DNA of 64,000 nt from NCBI RefSeq assembly GCF_030818775.1, contig NZ_JAUTAU010000001.1, forward strand, positions 640,001-704,000, given 5' to 3'. How positions within the stretch are numbered: the first letter of the stretch is position 1; each line of letters starts with the position of its first letter. Shown here piece after piece: positions 33,678 through 42,435 of the stretch. The notes under the pieces were generated by a model. That model saw only the letters and a program-made list of their open reading frames with translations. It made no database searches and was not told the DNA's origin. A program made the translations under genes and the position numbers. The stretch is from Bacillus sp. SORGH_AS_0510. GTDB lineage: Bacteria > Bacillota > Bacilli > Bacillales > Cytobacillaceae.

Positions 33678-34490
33678 ATGGTTGATAAGAAAGCCTGTAA
33701 AATACTCTTTAAGCGTTATTGGTCCTCCGCTGGATGGACAAATACCCACCTTAGTAAAGCAGAATTAGAATACGCCAAAGAAGCGAAGATTATGTTCGAA
33801 CCAATAGAACTATCCCACGATGAAATTATCCATAATGTTAATGAATTAGTGAATATATTAGATTTGAAGGAAATTATTGAACAATTTATTGCGAGTTTAT
33901 CTACAAGAAGACTTGACCTACGCTCCGCTTTAGGGTCTTACATAGTCGGCAAGCATCTATTAGAACACACATTTACAGGGACGGAAAATCATTGTATTTA
34001 TTGTGGCTCATATAGTAAAAACAAAGAAAGACAAGATTTAAATATACTTAACTTTGAAAGGTTTAAATGGGGTGGAATACGTCACCTAGACCCTTTATAT
34101 ATAGCCTTTGATTTGAATCAATACTCAAATTCAGAAAAACTGGTACCTACCTCAGAGGATTATGTAATCTTGAATAAGATATTAGTTGCAGTAAATGAGC
34201 TCTCTCCAGAAGGAAAAATAAGAGATTTGGAAAAAGCACTCTCTAAAATTATAAAATCTAATAAAGAAGAAAGGGAAGTATTACTACAGATATTAGGTTA
34301 TTGTTCAATATTATCAAATAAAGAATATCCAGGTTTTATTAATAAGTTTATTCCATATGTTGAAAGGGAAGAGCCCAATTATTATAAAAATGATTGGGCA
34401 TATCCAGTTTGTTGGTGGACTGGTAAAAATGGATTGAATAGAGAAGCTTTAAAGATAATTTTTCCTAATTTTGTAGAACCAGTAAAATAA
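33678..34490 (+). CDS. Hypothetical protein, 270 aa
   Basis: This soluble helical protein contains a CIYCGSYSKN zinc-knuckle-like motif near residue 110, a long C-terminal helical part and a Trp-rich NDWAYPVCWWTGKNGLNREA close to the end. No known family is recognised. The gene has its own promoter region and a terminator repeat after it. It is one of several single genes of immunity-like size in this stretch. Confidence 0.7.
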   Translation: MVDKKACKILFKRYWSSAGWTNTHLSKAELEYAKEAKIMFEPIELSHDEIIHNVNELVNILDLKEIIEQFIASLSTRRLDLRSALGSYIVGKHLLEHTFTGTENHCIYCGSYSKNKERQDLNILNFERFKWGGIRHLDPLYIAFDLNQYSNSEKLVPTSEDYVILNKILVAVNELSPEGKIRDLEKALSKIIKSNKEEREVLLQILGYCSILSNKEYPGFINKFIPYVEREEPNYYKNDWAYPVCWWTGKNGLNREALKIIFPNFVEPVK

Positions 34491-34506
34491 TAGAGCATTT
34501 TAACAC

Positions 34507-34606
34507 TTTGTGAAGAAATGTACTTAAACTATCGGGTGCGATGATCCAAGAAGGATTGTCGCCCTTTTTTTGTAAAAGTCTTATTGAACAAAAGGAGTTT
34601 AATTGA
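34507..34606 (+). repeat. Mosaic-repeat copy, TTTGTGAAGAAATG head
   Basis: Long head TTTGTGAAGAAATGTACTTA, then the hairpin GGGTGCGATGATCC-AAGAA-GGATTGTCGCCC with T-run (34534-34571, a strong terminator), then TTATTGAACAAAAGGAGTTT. Confidence 0.8.
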
Positions 34607-34669
34607 ATTAATAACCCAATTTCTGAATATGACAATAAAGAGAAATTCATTAGAGTGGGAGTGTTTACT

Positions 34670-35431
34670 TTGAGGATATTGGTTACTGGTTCAACAGGAC
34701 AACTAGGGTCAACTTTACTTAAGCAACTAAAAGATTCTGATTATAAAGTTAAAATAACTTCTAGAAGAAAACCTGAAGGATTTGAGCATTTCGATTGGGT
34801 TTATAGCGATTTATCGTCTGGTGAAGGATTAGAAGCAGCGATAGAAGATGTAGATGTAGTTATACACGCAGCAACAAGTCCGATTAAACACTCAAAAACG
34901 GTCGAGGTTTTAGGTTTTAAGGAGTTTTTAGGTAAAATGAAACACATAAAACATTTTATTTATCCGTCCATTGTTGGGATAGATGAAATACCATTTAATT
35001 ATTATAAACACAAGTATGAAGCAGAAGAGTTATTAAAAAATTGTTCTATCCCTCACACAATTGTACGTGCCACTCAGTTCCACAATTTTGTCGAAAACTT
35101 ATTTCTATCAAAACCACTCTTTAAAAGATATATTGTCCCTGGAAACTTTAAATTTCAAAGTGTTGATGTTAGTGAATTTGCCAGTCATCTAATAGGTTTA
35201 GTGGAAAAAGATCCACAAGGAAGAGCGGAAGATTTTGGTGGACCAGATATTATGACATTAAAAGAAATGGCTGAATTGAAAATCAAAAAAAATAATGAAT
35301 CAAATAAAGTTTTAAGTATTTCTTTTCCAGGAAAACTGTACAAATCTATCTCCGAGGGGAAAAATACAAATTCTTTTCGAAAAATGGGGAAAATCTCCTT
35401 CGGGGAATATCTAAGTAATAAGATCGAATGA
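34670..35431 (+). CDS. NAD(P)H-binding protein, NmrA-like
   Basis: About 253 residues from a TTG at 34670, chosen because the Rossmann strand RILVTGSTGQLGSTLLKQL begins there; in-frame GTG starts lie just before. TGSTGQLG is the dinucleotide motif. FDWVYSDLSSGEGLEAAIED, ATSPIKHSKTVEVLG and RATQFHNFVENLF follow the NmrA pattern. It is a remote relative of the oxidoreductase at 23085, but without the regulator. Substrate unknown. Confidence 0.8.
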   Translation: MRILVTGSTGQLGSTLLKQLKDSDYKVKITSRRKPEGFEHFDWVYSDLSSGEGLEAAIEDVDVVIHAATSPIKHSKTVEVLGFKEFLGKMKHIKHFIYPSIVGIDEIPFNYYKHKYEAEELLKNCSIPHTIVRATQFHNFVENLFLSKPLFKRYIVPGNFKFQSVDVSEFASHLIGLVEKDPQGRAEDFGGPDIMTLKEMAELKIKKNNESNKVLSISFPGKLYKSISEGKNTNSFRKMGKISFGEYLSNKIE

Positions 35432-35437
35432 GGAAGA

Positions 35438-35512
35438 GCCGTGGGGACGGTTCTGCTGGTTTTTTATCAAGGTTGTTATTTATAAGCCGGGAGAACCGTA
35501 CCCGTGGTTTCA
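35438..35512. repeat. GGGACGGTTCT inverted-arm repeat
   Basis: Left GGGGACGGTTCTGCTGG and right GAGAACCGTACCCGTGG bracket about 45 bp. Confidence 0.7.
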
Positions 35513-35523
35513 CGATAACAATC

Positions 35524-35570
35524 TTCAACAATCGGGCGCAATTCTTGAATGGGAATTGTGCCTTTTTTCA
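35524..35570 (+). repeat. Mosaic-repeat hairpin copy
   Basis: GGGCGCAATTC-TTGAATGG-GAATTGTGCC followed by TTTTTTC. A working terminator that directly follows the inverted-arm repeat. Confidence 0.75.
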
Positions 35571-35748
35571 TTGCAATGGACTCTACTAATCTTTATTGGA
35601 ATGTAACACTACATACTTCGAACTAAGTATCTACTGTAATAAAGTTAATATTGTAATATACTACTATAAATAGGTTTACAATGTTAATTTATGTTTTAAT
35701 CATAAATCTCTAGACTATCCAGTAAAAAATACTATAAGGAGTCCTAAA

Positions 35749-36672
35749 ATGAAAAAGAAAATTAACTATTTTATCTTACTATTAACTGCCATCTTACTCG
35801 TTGGTTGTACTAACGTAGAAGATGTATCGAATACGGATGGGAAAGCTGATTCACAAGAAGTAACTACAAAAAATAGTGAAAAAGAAAAAACTACGACTGT
35901 AAAGGAAACATCAACTGAATCCAAAGATCAATTGTTTAAAGGTTACAAACTAATTGAAATTGATGGTGGAGATTTGTCTGGACATCGAGAACCTAACGTC
36001 GTCGTTGACATTGGTTTTGGGGACCGAGAGTATTGGTCCTTTACGAATGAACACGGGCAAGTTGTCCGTGTTATTGCTGAAGAAATCGTTCTACAAGATG
36101 ATCGGACCGAACATGTAACATCATCTGGCAGATACTATGAAGATGAAGCAAAAGTTCCTGGTGTTGATAGAGCAGATTTAGATGAAGGACATATCATTGC
36201 AGATTCTCTCGGAGGGGTATCTAATGCTTACAATATTACTCCACAAGACAGTACACTTAACCGACATGGTGATCAAGCATATATGGAAGATGGCATTCGT
36301 AAAGCTGGTGGGGCTACTAATTTTGAAGCAATTATCACCTATCCTAATACGGAAACGCAGATTCCTTCTCATTATAAGTACACTTACACTTTAAAAGGGA
36401 ATAAGATTGTAGATGAGTTTGATAATGGCAACCCTGATGAGATAAATAAATCTCTAGGCTTAACTGAAAGTAAATCAACTAACTCAAATAAGTCAACTAA
36501 TTCTAATAAGTCGAATGGCACTGAAGATATTTCTAGTGTTGATACAGATGGTAATGGACAAGTGACGATTAAAGAAGCCAAAACAGCAGGTTATAGCATG
36601 CCGATAACGAGTGATCACTGGCTTTATAAATATATGGACGATCGAGATGGTGATGGACTAGTAGGTGAGTAA
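35749..36672 (+). CDS. Lipoprotein DNA/RNA non-specific endonuclease with EF-hand-like tail (paralogue 1)
   Basis: This 307-residue protein starts after AAGGAG. The lipobox is LVGC (Cys near 20), followed by a charged Thr/Ser/Lys linker. The nuclease core (about 65-225) has DEGHIIADSLGG, equivalent to the DRGH active-site motif, and NITPQDSTLNRHGDQAYMED with the metal-binding Asn. The last 45 residues hold a calcium loop DTDGNGQVTIKEA, a second DRDGDGLVGE and the helix DHWLYKYMDD. It would sit on the outer membrane face and cleave extracellular DNA, perhaps for uptake or nutrition. A paralogue is at 58595. Confidence 0.85.
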   Translation: MKKKINYFILLLTAILLVGCTNVEDVSNTDGKADSQEVTTKNSEKEKTTTVKETSTESKDQLFKGYKLIEIDGGDLSGHREPNVVVDIGFGDREYWSFTNEHGQVVRVIAEEIVLQDDRTEHVTSSGRYYEDEAKVPGVDRADLDEGHIIADSLGGVSNAYNITPQDSTLNRHGDQAYMEDGIRKAGGATNFEAIITYPNTETQIPSHYKYTYTLKGNKIVDEFDNGNPDEINKSLGLTESKSTNSNKSTNSNKSNGTEDISSVDTDGNGQVTIKEAKTAGYSMPITSDHWLYKYMDDRDGDGLVGE

Positions 36673-36701
36673 ACAAGGCTATATACACTTATAACACAAA
36701 A

Positions 36702-36770
36702 ATGGAGAAAGGCTGCTATATTAGGCGGGTTTTTTTTGTTGTGCGAACAGAGTAGTTTAGTAGAAGAAGG
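36702..36770 (+). repeat. Mosaic-repeat copy
   Basis: Core AAAGGCTGCTATATTAGGCGGG with a long T-run. Tail TGTGCGAACAGAGTAGTTTA. Confidence 0.65.
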
Positions 36771-36843
36771 TAATTTCCCCATAGATAGCGAAAACTGTTA
36801 AAAAAGGAATTAATGACGCTTTAGGAGAAATGGAGGGAATAAT

Positions 36844-37329
36844 TTGAGTTATGAAATCATAACGTTACCGGCCTATCGGGCAGTGGGATTAAAATGGGAG
36901 GGAACATTCTCTGAAATTGTACCGTATTTAAAAAACGTCATTCAACAAGTTGAAGACCGGGCCGATGAGTTAGTGAATAAGGTGAATCCTAATGTTCAAT
37001 TAGGTCTATCTTATCATGTAATTGAGAATGGATTCGCACATTACGCGGTGTATGAAGTGAGTGAGGAGCAGGAAATTCCTGATGGGATGATTGAAATATG
37101 GGTTCCTGAATGGACGTATGTGAAGACGACACATAATAAAGGAGAAGATATTCAAAAGACTTATACGGATTTACATCAATGGTTATTTGATAGTGACTAT
37201 ACCGCATTTAGAGAAGCTGGTGTAGATTACTATGACCCTTATATGCCGATTAAACATGAACATTGTCCAGTTGATCGTGATCCGAATGATCCGCATTTTA
37301 ATATTTATATACCGATTGTAAAAAAATAA
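36844..37329 (+). CDS. GyrI-like effector-binding domain protein
   Basis: This 161-residue protein starts at TTG after GGAGGG. It is a stand-alone GyrI/SbmC-like domain (ITLPAYRAVGLKWEGTFSEI at the start, FNIYIPIVKK at the end) with no DNA-binding part, unlike the AraC-type regulator at 29146. Such domains bind hydrophobic drugs, and some hydrolyse or sequester them. It ends with the family's IPIVKK. Confidence 0.8.
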   Translation: MSYEIITLPAYRAVGLKWEGTFSEIVPYLKNVIQQVEDRADELVNKVNPNVQLGLSYHVIENGFAHYAVYEVSEEQEIPDGMIEIWVPEWTYVKTTHNKGEDIQKTYTDLHQWLFDSDYTAFREAGVDYYDPYMPIKHEHCPVDRDPNDPHFNIYIPIVKK

Positions 37330-37338
37330 TGTTTTTTT

Positions 37339-37430
37339 ATTAAACAAACAGGGCATGAGTTAAAGATGAAGATCGCTACGGCGGTCTTTTTTCTTGTTGA
37401 GCGAATGGGGCAGGATAGCTGAATAAGAAG
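37339..37430 (+). repeat. Mosaic-repeat copy, complete
   Basis: AAACAAACAGGGCATGAGTT, then GAAGATCGCTACGGCGGTCT with a T-run, then GTTGAGCGAATGGGGCAGGA. It ends the GyrI-like gene. Confidence 0.75.
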
Positions 37431-37521
37431 TAGGGAAATTTATCTACTAAATCTTCAAAAAATGTTAAAATTAGGTATGTAAAAATCTATATAAAGAATT
37501 GAAAGGGGGATAAAAATTAAT

Positions 37522-37791
37522 ATGGAGAGAAATTCAATGAATAGAATAAGATTATTCATATATCTATTTCTTTTTACGCTTGTATTAGGAACTTGTCTTT
37601 ATGTTAGTTTCGGAAAAGAATCAAAGATTCCGGATTTTCCCGTTCCGTTTTTTGCGAATTACATAAATGATGATAATCCAAAAGATTTGAAATACTCTTC
37701 TAGTGGTTTTCTTTATTGGTTAACATTGCGAGTAAATGGGTGGAAAGAAAATGATCACGCAGGAGAATTAAAAGTATTTGAAAAAAAATAA
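37522..37791 (+). CDS. Small secreted or membrane protein, 89 aa
   Basis: N-terminal hydrophobic segment (RLFIYLFLFTLVLGTCLYVS), then an exposed FPVPFFANYINDDNPKDLKY part and a YWLTLRVNGW helix. The ribosome site AAAGGGGG is distant from ATG 37522; a second ATG five codons on is possible. It resembles in plan the proteins at 24877 and 50863. Confidence 0.6.
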   Translation: MERNSMNRIRLFIYLFLFTLVLGTCLYVSFGKESKIPDFPVPFFANYINDDNPKDLKYSSSGFLYWLTLRVNGWKENDHAGELKVFEKK

Positions 37792-37938
37792 TAGAGAAGT
37801 GCTTGTTTTTCAGCCTCCAGGAGAGAAAGCTATTTATCTGTCTGAAAATTTTAAGTAGTATCCAATAAAGACCAGAGTATTAAACACTTTTACTCAACCA
37901 ACGAGGTGCTTTAGTTCAAGAAGACAGGAGCTGCCCTA

Positions 37939-38502
37939 ATGAAGATAATTGGAATAGATAATGTGAAAATAGATATGGTATTTGATTATGAGATTGGTAA
38001 TGATTTAGCTTCAAATATACAAGAATTGCTAAGCGAATGTTTTCAAGAAGACTTTCCAAAAAACAGAATTTATTTTAAACAATTACCTCATTTTAGATTT
38101 GTAGCTTTTAACCAAAAAAATCAACTTGTAGGTCAGGTAGGAATAGATTACAGAGTGATGAATCTTAATGGAAATCCTATAAGAGTGCTTGGTCTAATTG
38201 ATTTATGTGTCACCCAAAACACTCGCTCACAGGGGATAGGTTCGATGTTACTTTTAGAAATTGAACAGTTTTGTTGCAATAGAAATATTGATTTTTTATT
38301 GTTATTTGCTGACAACGAAACGTTATATTTAAAAAATGGTTACAGGTCAGTTACGAACAAATGTAAATGGTTAAAAATTGACCATGAAAGCCAAATTACA
38401 AGGGGTGTAGGTTATGAAGTAATTGAGGGATTAATGATTAAAGAAGTTGGTAAGTATGGTTGGCGCGAAGGAGATCTAGATTTTTTAGGCTATCTTTATT
38501 AA
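37939..38502 (+). CDS. GNAT N-acetyltransferase, 187 aa
   Basis: LVGQVGIDYRVMNLNGNPIR, then LIDLCVTQNTRSQGIGSMLL (acetyl-CoA loop) and FLLLFADNETLYLKNGYRSV give a clear GNAT fold. An N-terminal helical extension of about 40 residues is longer than in the other GNATs here. Substrate unknown. Confidence 0.85.
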   Translation: MKIIGIDNVKIDMVFDYEIGNDLASNIQELLSECFQEDFPKNRIYFKQLPHFRFVAFNQKNQLVGQVGIDYRVMNLNGNPIRVLGLIDLCVTQNTRSQGIGSMLLLEIEQFCCNRNIDFLLLFADNETLYLKNGYRSVTNKCKWLKIDHESQITRGVGYEVIEGLMIKEVGKYGWREGDLDFLGYLY

Positions 38503-38582
38503 GCTAACGGGGGCTTGAGCTCAAGTATTTTGATCGCTGCGGCGGTTATTTTTTTTTGTTGAAGTAACGGGGCAGGTTTTAC
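38499..38582 (+). repeat. Mosaic-repeat copy
   Basis: GCTAACGGGGGCTTGAGCTC, then TGATCGCTGCGGCGGTTA with a T-run, then GAAGTAACGGGGCAGG. It overlaps the last codon of the GNAT gene. Confidence 0.75.
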
Positions 38583-38656
38583 ATAAGTCACGATAAATAA
38601 TCTTTCATAAATGGAGAAGAATACTTATTAAAAGGATAAAGAGGGTGCGTAGAACA

Positions 38657-39202
38657 TTGAATAAAAGAATTAAATTTATTTGTTTAATACTCTGTATTGC
38701 TTATTTTGTACCAACTAATGAGATAGCCTTTGCAAGTCCAAATGATACTTCTCCTTCCTTTGAGGAAATGTTCACTCAAGTTGGATATAAATCTGCTGAA
38801 GAAGCCGTTAAGGAATTTGAAAAACACTTTGAACAAGATGTAAAATTGCCAAAAATCAAGCCTTCTATTCCTTTCACCCATCAATTCGGAAGATTTTATG
38901 AAGATAAGGACTATGACACAAATGATTTTCTATCAATCCATTTTGTGAATGAAAAGTCACGAGAAAATAATTATAAAGTTGATATTCGACCTTTAAAAAA
39001 TAAAATAACTTTTAAGGATAGAGGCAATCAAAAAGTATATACACTTGAAAATGGCCAAAAAGCCATTTATATGGATGATGCTCCACTTATGAATTTCCTT
39101 GTTTTCGAAAAGGATAATTGGCAATATATGCTCGGAATTGACAAAAAGGTATCAAATAAAGTTACACCTGAAATATTAGTTGATATTGCTAACTCAATTT
39201 AA
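38657..39202 (+). CDS. Secreted protein, DUF4367-like fold
   Basis: From TTG 38657 (site AGAGGGTG); a GTG 12 bases earlier is less well placed. Signal peptide FICLILCIAYFVPTNEIAFA with cleavage after it. The mature part ends VFEKDNWQYMLGIDKKVSNK. The strand-rich second half (IRPLKNKITFKDRGNQ ... TLENGQKAIYMDD) resembles DUF4367 domains at anti-sigma factor ends. Function unknown. About 181 aa. Confidence 0.65.
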   Translation: MNKRIKFICLILCIAYFVPTNEIAFASPNDTSPSFEEMFTQVGYKSAEEAVKEFEKHFEQDVKLPKIKPSIPFTHQFGRFYEDKDYDTNDFLSIHFVNEKSRENNYKVDIRPLKNKITFKDRGNQKVYTLENGQKAIYMDDAPLMNFLVFEKDNWQYMLGIDKKVSNKVTPEILVDIANSI

Positions 39203-39209
39203 TAACGAA

Positions 39210-39380
39210 TACAAGTAAAGACCATTCGGTTGATTGCGGCATTACTTCAGCAATGAGGTAATGCCATTTTCTTATTAACCTAACGATTTGTGAGTTTGTG
39301 AAGAATTCTACTTAAACAAACGATGCAGGATAGTTCAACAAAGCGATTATGCTATTTACTTTTTCAAGTAACGGTTCGGG
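39210..39380 (+). repeat. Mosaic-repeat, two copies in tandem
   Basis: The first has the terminator GGCATTACTTC..GAGGTAATGCC (39238-39265) with TTTTCTTATT. The second starts TTTGTGAAGAATTCTACTTA and has GATGCAGGATAGTTCAACAAAG. Confidence 0.7.
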
Positions 39381-39473
39381 TTGACAAATTTTAATATTTA
39401 TTTTAGTTTAAATGTAAATTTGAATACTAAAATTCTTATGTAGTGGATTTTTCTAGAGATTAGTCTATTTTCG

Positions 39474-39510
39474 CCACACAATTGTCGAGAGATAATTGTG
39501 TGGTTTTTTT
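39474..39510 (+). terminator. Hairpin plus U-run in the 5' leader of the transporter gene
   Basis: CCACACAATT-GTCGAGAGAT-AATTGTGTGG followed by seven T. It is only 26 bp before the ATG, so it would sit in the transporter's own leader if the promoter is upstream (a TTGACA at 39381-39386 is present). It may be an attenuator or simply end the previous transcript. Confidence 0.6.
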
Positions 39511-39536
39511 ATTTTTACTGAAGGGAGCCCTAAAAG

Positions 39537-40421
39537 ATGAAATCTTGGCAATATGTTCTTTTTGTATTTTTAGGTGGATGCTGTTATGGGGTATTGTCTA
39601 CTTTTGTGAAGCTTGCTTATTCAGTCGGCTTCACTGCGGCAGAAGTTACAGGAGTACAATTTTTATTTGGAACCATACTAATCTGGTTTGTAGTATTACT
39701 AACAAAGAAGCAAAAGTTAACGATAATTAAAACTTTTAAGTTACTTTTATCAGGGATACCGCTAGGTTTAACAGGTGTTTTTTATTATTATTCTCTGAAA
39801 ACTCTCCAGGCATCACTGGCAATTGTTTTATTGTTTCAATTTGTTTGGATGGGCACATTTTTGGAGTGGATTCTTTATAAGAACAAGCCTAGTAAAGATA
39901 AGATTGTTTCCCTATTGATTTTAATTATAGGCTCCTTTCTTGCAGCTGGTGTTGTTTTAAAAGGAGGAAAACTTCCATCATGGCAAGGAGCTAGCTGGGG
40001 GATAATTTCAGCTTTGTCTTATACTGTTTTTATTTTTTTAAGTAGTTCAGTCGAAAAAGGTACGCCACCAATATTAAAAAGCGCGCTTCTTTCGACTGGT
40101 GGTTTATTAGTTGTCATGGTCATCTTTCCACCATTTTATATAACTAATCTACCTGTTTTAATTGGGATTGCGCCATATGGATTTTTTCTTGGTTTGTTTG
40201 GGGTAGTGTTACCACCTCTATTATTTTCAATTGGAATGCCGTTTATCGGACCAGGACTTGGTACAATCTTAACTTCATCAGAGCTTCCAGTTGCAGTTAT
40301 CATGTCTGCATTTATCTTAGGTGAACATATAAGCATATTCCAATGGTTAGGTGTTATTTTAATATTGTGTGGTATTGTAATCGGAAATGGTAAAACTCCA
40401 AAACGAAAAAGCCGGATCTGA
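39537..40421 (+). CDS. EamA-family (DMT) transporter
   Basis: This 294-residue protein has ten predicted spans in two EamA repeats (about 1-140 and 150-290). The first opens YVLFVFLGGCCYGVLSTFVK and the second GASWGIISALSYTVFIFL, and the C-terminus is basic. It probably exports an amino acid or metabolite across the membrane. A leader hairpin may control it. The ribosome site is GAAGGGAG. Confidence 0.85.
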   Translation: MKSWQYVLFVFLGGCCYGVLSTFVKLAYSVGFTAAEVTGVQFLFGTILIWFVVLLTKKQKLTIIKTFKLLLSGIPLGLTGVFYYYSLKTLQASLAIVLLFQFVWMGTFLEWILYKNKPSKDKIVSLLILIIGSFLAAGVVLKGGKLPSWQGASWGIISALSYTVFIFLSSSVEKGTPPILKSALLSTGGLLVVMVIFPPFYITNLPVLIGIAPYGFFLGLFGVVLPPLLFSIGMPFIGPGLGTILTSSELPVAVIMSAFILGEHISIFQWLGVILILCGIVIGNGKTPKRKSRI

Positions 40422-40431
40422 AGAATTACTC

Positions 40432-40495
40432 TTGAACTAAAGGGTGCGTTAGTTCAATAACTCTCGGGAGCAATTAATTTTGCTCCTATTTTTAT
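40432..40495 (+). repeat. Mosaic-repeat copy
   Basis: CTAAAGGGTGCGTTAGTTCA, then the hairpin GGGAGCAATTAATTTTGCTCC with TATTTTT. Confidence 0.7.
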
Positions 40496-40594
40496 ATTTG
40501 CAAGTTTTGTACATTAGAAAACACTAATATGGATAATTATAGTAAAATTTAAAGTGGGATTGATAAGAATAGCAACGGTTGAAGGAGACTTATA

Positions 40595-41320
40595 ATGAGA
40601 ACGGAGAAAATACTCTTAGTAGATGACGAAGTTGGTATTTTAAATATGCTCGAATTGGTATTGAAGAAAGAGCAGTTTCATCAACTTCACAAGGCAATGA
40701 CAGGCAAAGAAAGTATTGAACTAGTAAAAGAAATAAAATTTGATTTAATACTTCTAGATGTAATGCTTCCCGATCGAGATGGGTATGAATTATGTAGAGA
40801 AATTCGTAATTATACAAACGCTCCTATCGTCTTTTTAACAGCAAGATCCAGTGACTTAGATATTTTAACTGGGTTAGGCATTGGGGGAGACGATTATATT
40901 ACAAAACCATTCAACCCGTTAGAAGTTGTAGCAAGAATCAACGCCCATTTAAGACGCCAAAAATTATTAAGTAAAACTCAAAATGATTCAAAAACAGATG
41001 GGATTTGGAAATTTCAAACTTTTACGCTTTTTGAAAAAGAAGGGCGAATAGAGGTAAATGGGAATTCTCTATCATTTACTGCAAAAGAGTTTGAATTACT
41101 TCTCTTTTTTTGTAAAAATAAAAATCAAATTTTTACAGCAGAACAATTGTATGAAAAAGTATGGGGTGAAGAGGTTTATGGTGATGTAAAAACCGTTGTG
41201 ATGTATGTATCAAAGCTACGAAAAAAAATTGAAAAAGATTATAAAAATCCAAAGTATGTACTAAATATTAGAGGACTTGGATATATATTTGTTCCACATT
41301 ATCTAAGTGAAACTAAATGA
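40595..41320 (+). CDS. OmpR-family response regulator
   Basis: This 241-residue protein has a receiver with ILLVDDEVG, phospho-acceptor D55 in LILLDVMLPD, and the switch residues T and K (FLTARSS, ITKPF). The winged-helix output domain follows (GNSLSFTAKEFELLLFFCKN, then VVMYVSKLRKKIE, ending IRGLGYIF). It overlaps the kinase gene by four bases (ATGA), so the two are translationally coupled. It probably controls the divergent-strand ABC exporter that is convergent with it. Confidence 0.9.
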   Translation: MRTEKILLVDDEVGILNMLELVLKKEQFHQLHKAMTGKESIELVKEIKFDLILLDVMLPDRDGYELCREIRNYTNAPIVFLTARSSDLDILTGLGIGGDDYITKPFNPLEVVARINAHLRRQKLLSKTQNDSKTDGIWKFQTFTLFEKEGRIEVNGNSLSFTAKEFELLLFFCKNKNQIFTAEQLYEKVWGEEVYGDVKTVVMYVSKLRKKIEKDYKNPKYVLNIRGLGYIFVPHYLSETK

Positions 41321-42423
41321 AAATATATACTCGGCTAGCTATCTTTTTTATTTTAAGTATTCTTTTATGGTTAGTTGTTATGGGTTTCATTTTTATGTTT
41401 ACCTTTGAATACATCATTCCACTATTAAGTATAAAAGAGAATAGTAAATATTCAGATGTTATCGCACTATTTATGATTATTGGTAATTTAATAATTGGTA
41501 GCGGTCTTTATGGGTGGTATGTCGGTCAACCAATTTTCTACATTATTAAATCTTTAAAACTGCTTTCAGAAGGTGACTTTCAAGCTTTTCAAAAACCAAA
41601 ACGTTTTATTGGTGAGACTGGGGAAATAAAAGGGATTTATCGATTATTTAGTGATGTGATCATTCATTTGGATACTCTAGCGGAAAATCTACAAGTTACA
41701 GAAAGAGAACGAAGAGAGTTAGATGAATTTAAGAAAGAATGGCTGGCAGGTATATCTCATGATTTTAAGACACCACTAACTTATATTACAGGATATTCTA
41801 CTATGCTTCTTGCTTCCGACTATGAGTGGAGTGAGGAAGAAAAAAACCAATTTGTTAAAGAAATACAAGAAAAGGGACATCATATGAAAGAGCTTATAGA
41901 GGATTTAAATCTATCCTTTAAATTAAGTAATCAAGATATTCCTTTAGTGAAAAAAGAACATGATTTAGTTTTATTTCTTCGAACACTAGTTTTAGATATT
42001 GCGAATGATCCTTCATCTCAAAATTATCAAATTAAATTTATTTCTGAAATGGAGTTAGTCTTGGCAAGTTTTGACGAAAAGTTATTACGCCGAGCACTTT
42101 TAAATTTAATTATGAATGCTGTTATCCATAACCCCCCGTGTGAAATTATTATTCTATTGCAAGTTAGAGATTCGATAGAGATTGATATTTGTGATAAAGG
42201 TAAAGGGATGGACGAGTATACTGTACAGAATTTGTTTCAAAAATATTTTCGCGGAACAGCAACAACTGCTTCACCAATTGGCACAGGTTTGGGCATGACA
42301 ATTGCTCAAAAATTATTAACAGCCCATCAAGGTACAATTTCTGTAAAATCTCAAATTGATGAAGGGACAATAGTACGTGTAGTGCTTCCTTTTAATAATA
42401 AAGAGGCTATTCAGGTGATATAG
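41317..42423 (+). CDS. Sensor histidine kinase
   Basis: This 368-residue protein has two spans (IFFILSILLWLVVMGFIFM, ALFMIIGNLIIGSGLYGWYV) with a very short outside loop, then a HAMP-like linker and HisKA with H148 in ISHDFKTPLTYITGYS. The HATPase motifs N (LNLIMNAVIHN), G1 (DKGKGM) and G2 (GTGLGM) are intact. A short outer loop with two spans is typical of kinases that sense through an ABC transporter or the membrane. The adjoining exporter could be its partner. Confidence 0.9.
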   Translation: MKIYTRLAIFFILSILLWLVVMGFIFMFTFEYIIPLLSIKENSKYSDVIALFMIIGNLIIGSGLYGWYVGQPIFYIIKSLKLLSEGDFQAFQKPKRFIGETGEIKGIYRLFSDVIIHLDTLAENLQVTERERRELDEFKKEWLAGISHDFKTPLTYITGYSTMLLASDYEWSEEEKNQFVKEIQEKGHHMKELIEDLNLSFKLSNQDIPLVKKEHDLVLFLRTLVLDIANDPSSQNYQIKFISEMELVLASFDEKLLRRALLNLIMNAVIHNPPCEIIILLQVRDSIEIDICDKGKGMDEYTVQNLFQKYFRGTATTASPIGTGLGMTIAQKLLTAHQGTISVKSQIDEGTIVRVVLPFNNKEAIQVI

Positions 42424-42432
42424 CCTCTTTAA
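42400..42432. terminator. Bidirectional terminator between convergent units
   Basis: AAAGAGGCTA-TTCAGGTGAT-TAGCCTCTTT. The first arm and loop are the last codons of the kinase gene. Confidence 0.8.
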
Positions 42433-42435
42433 GTA

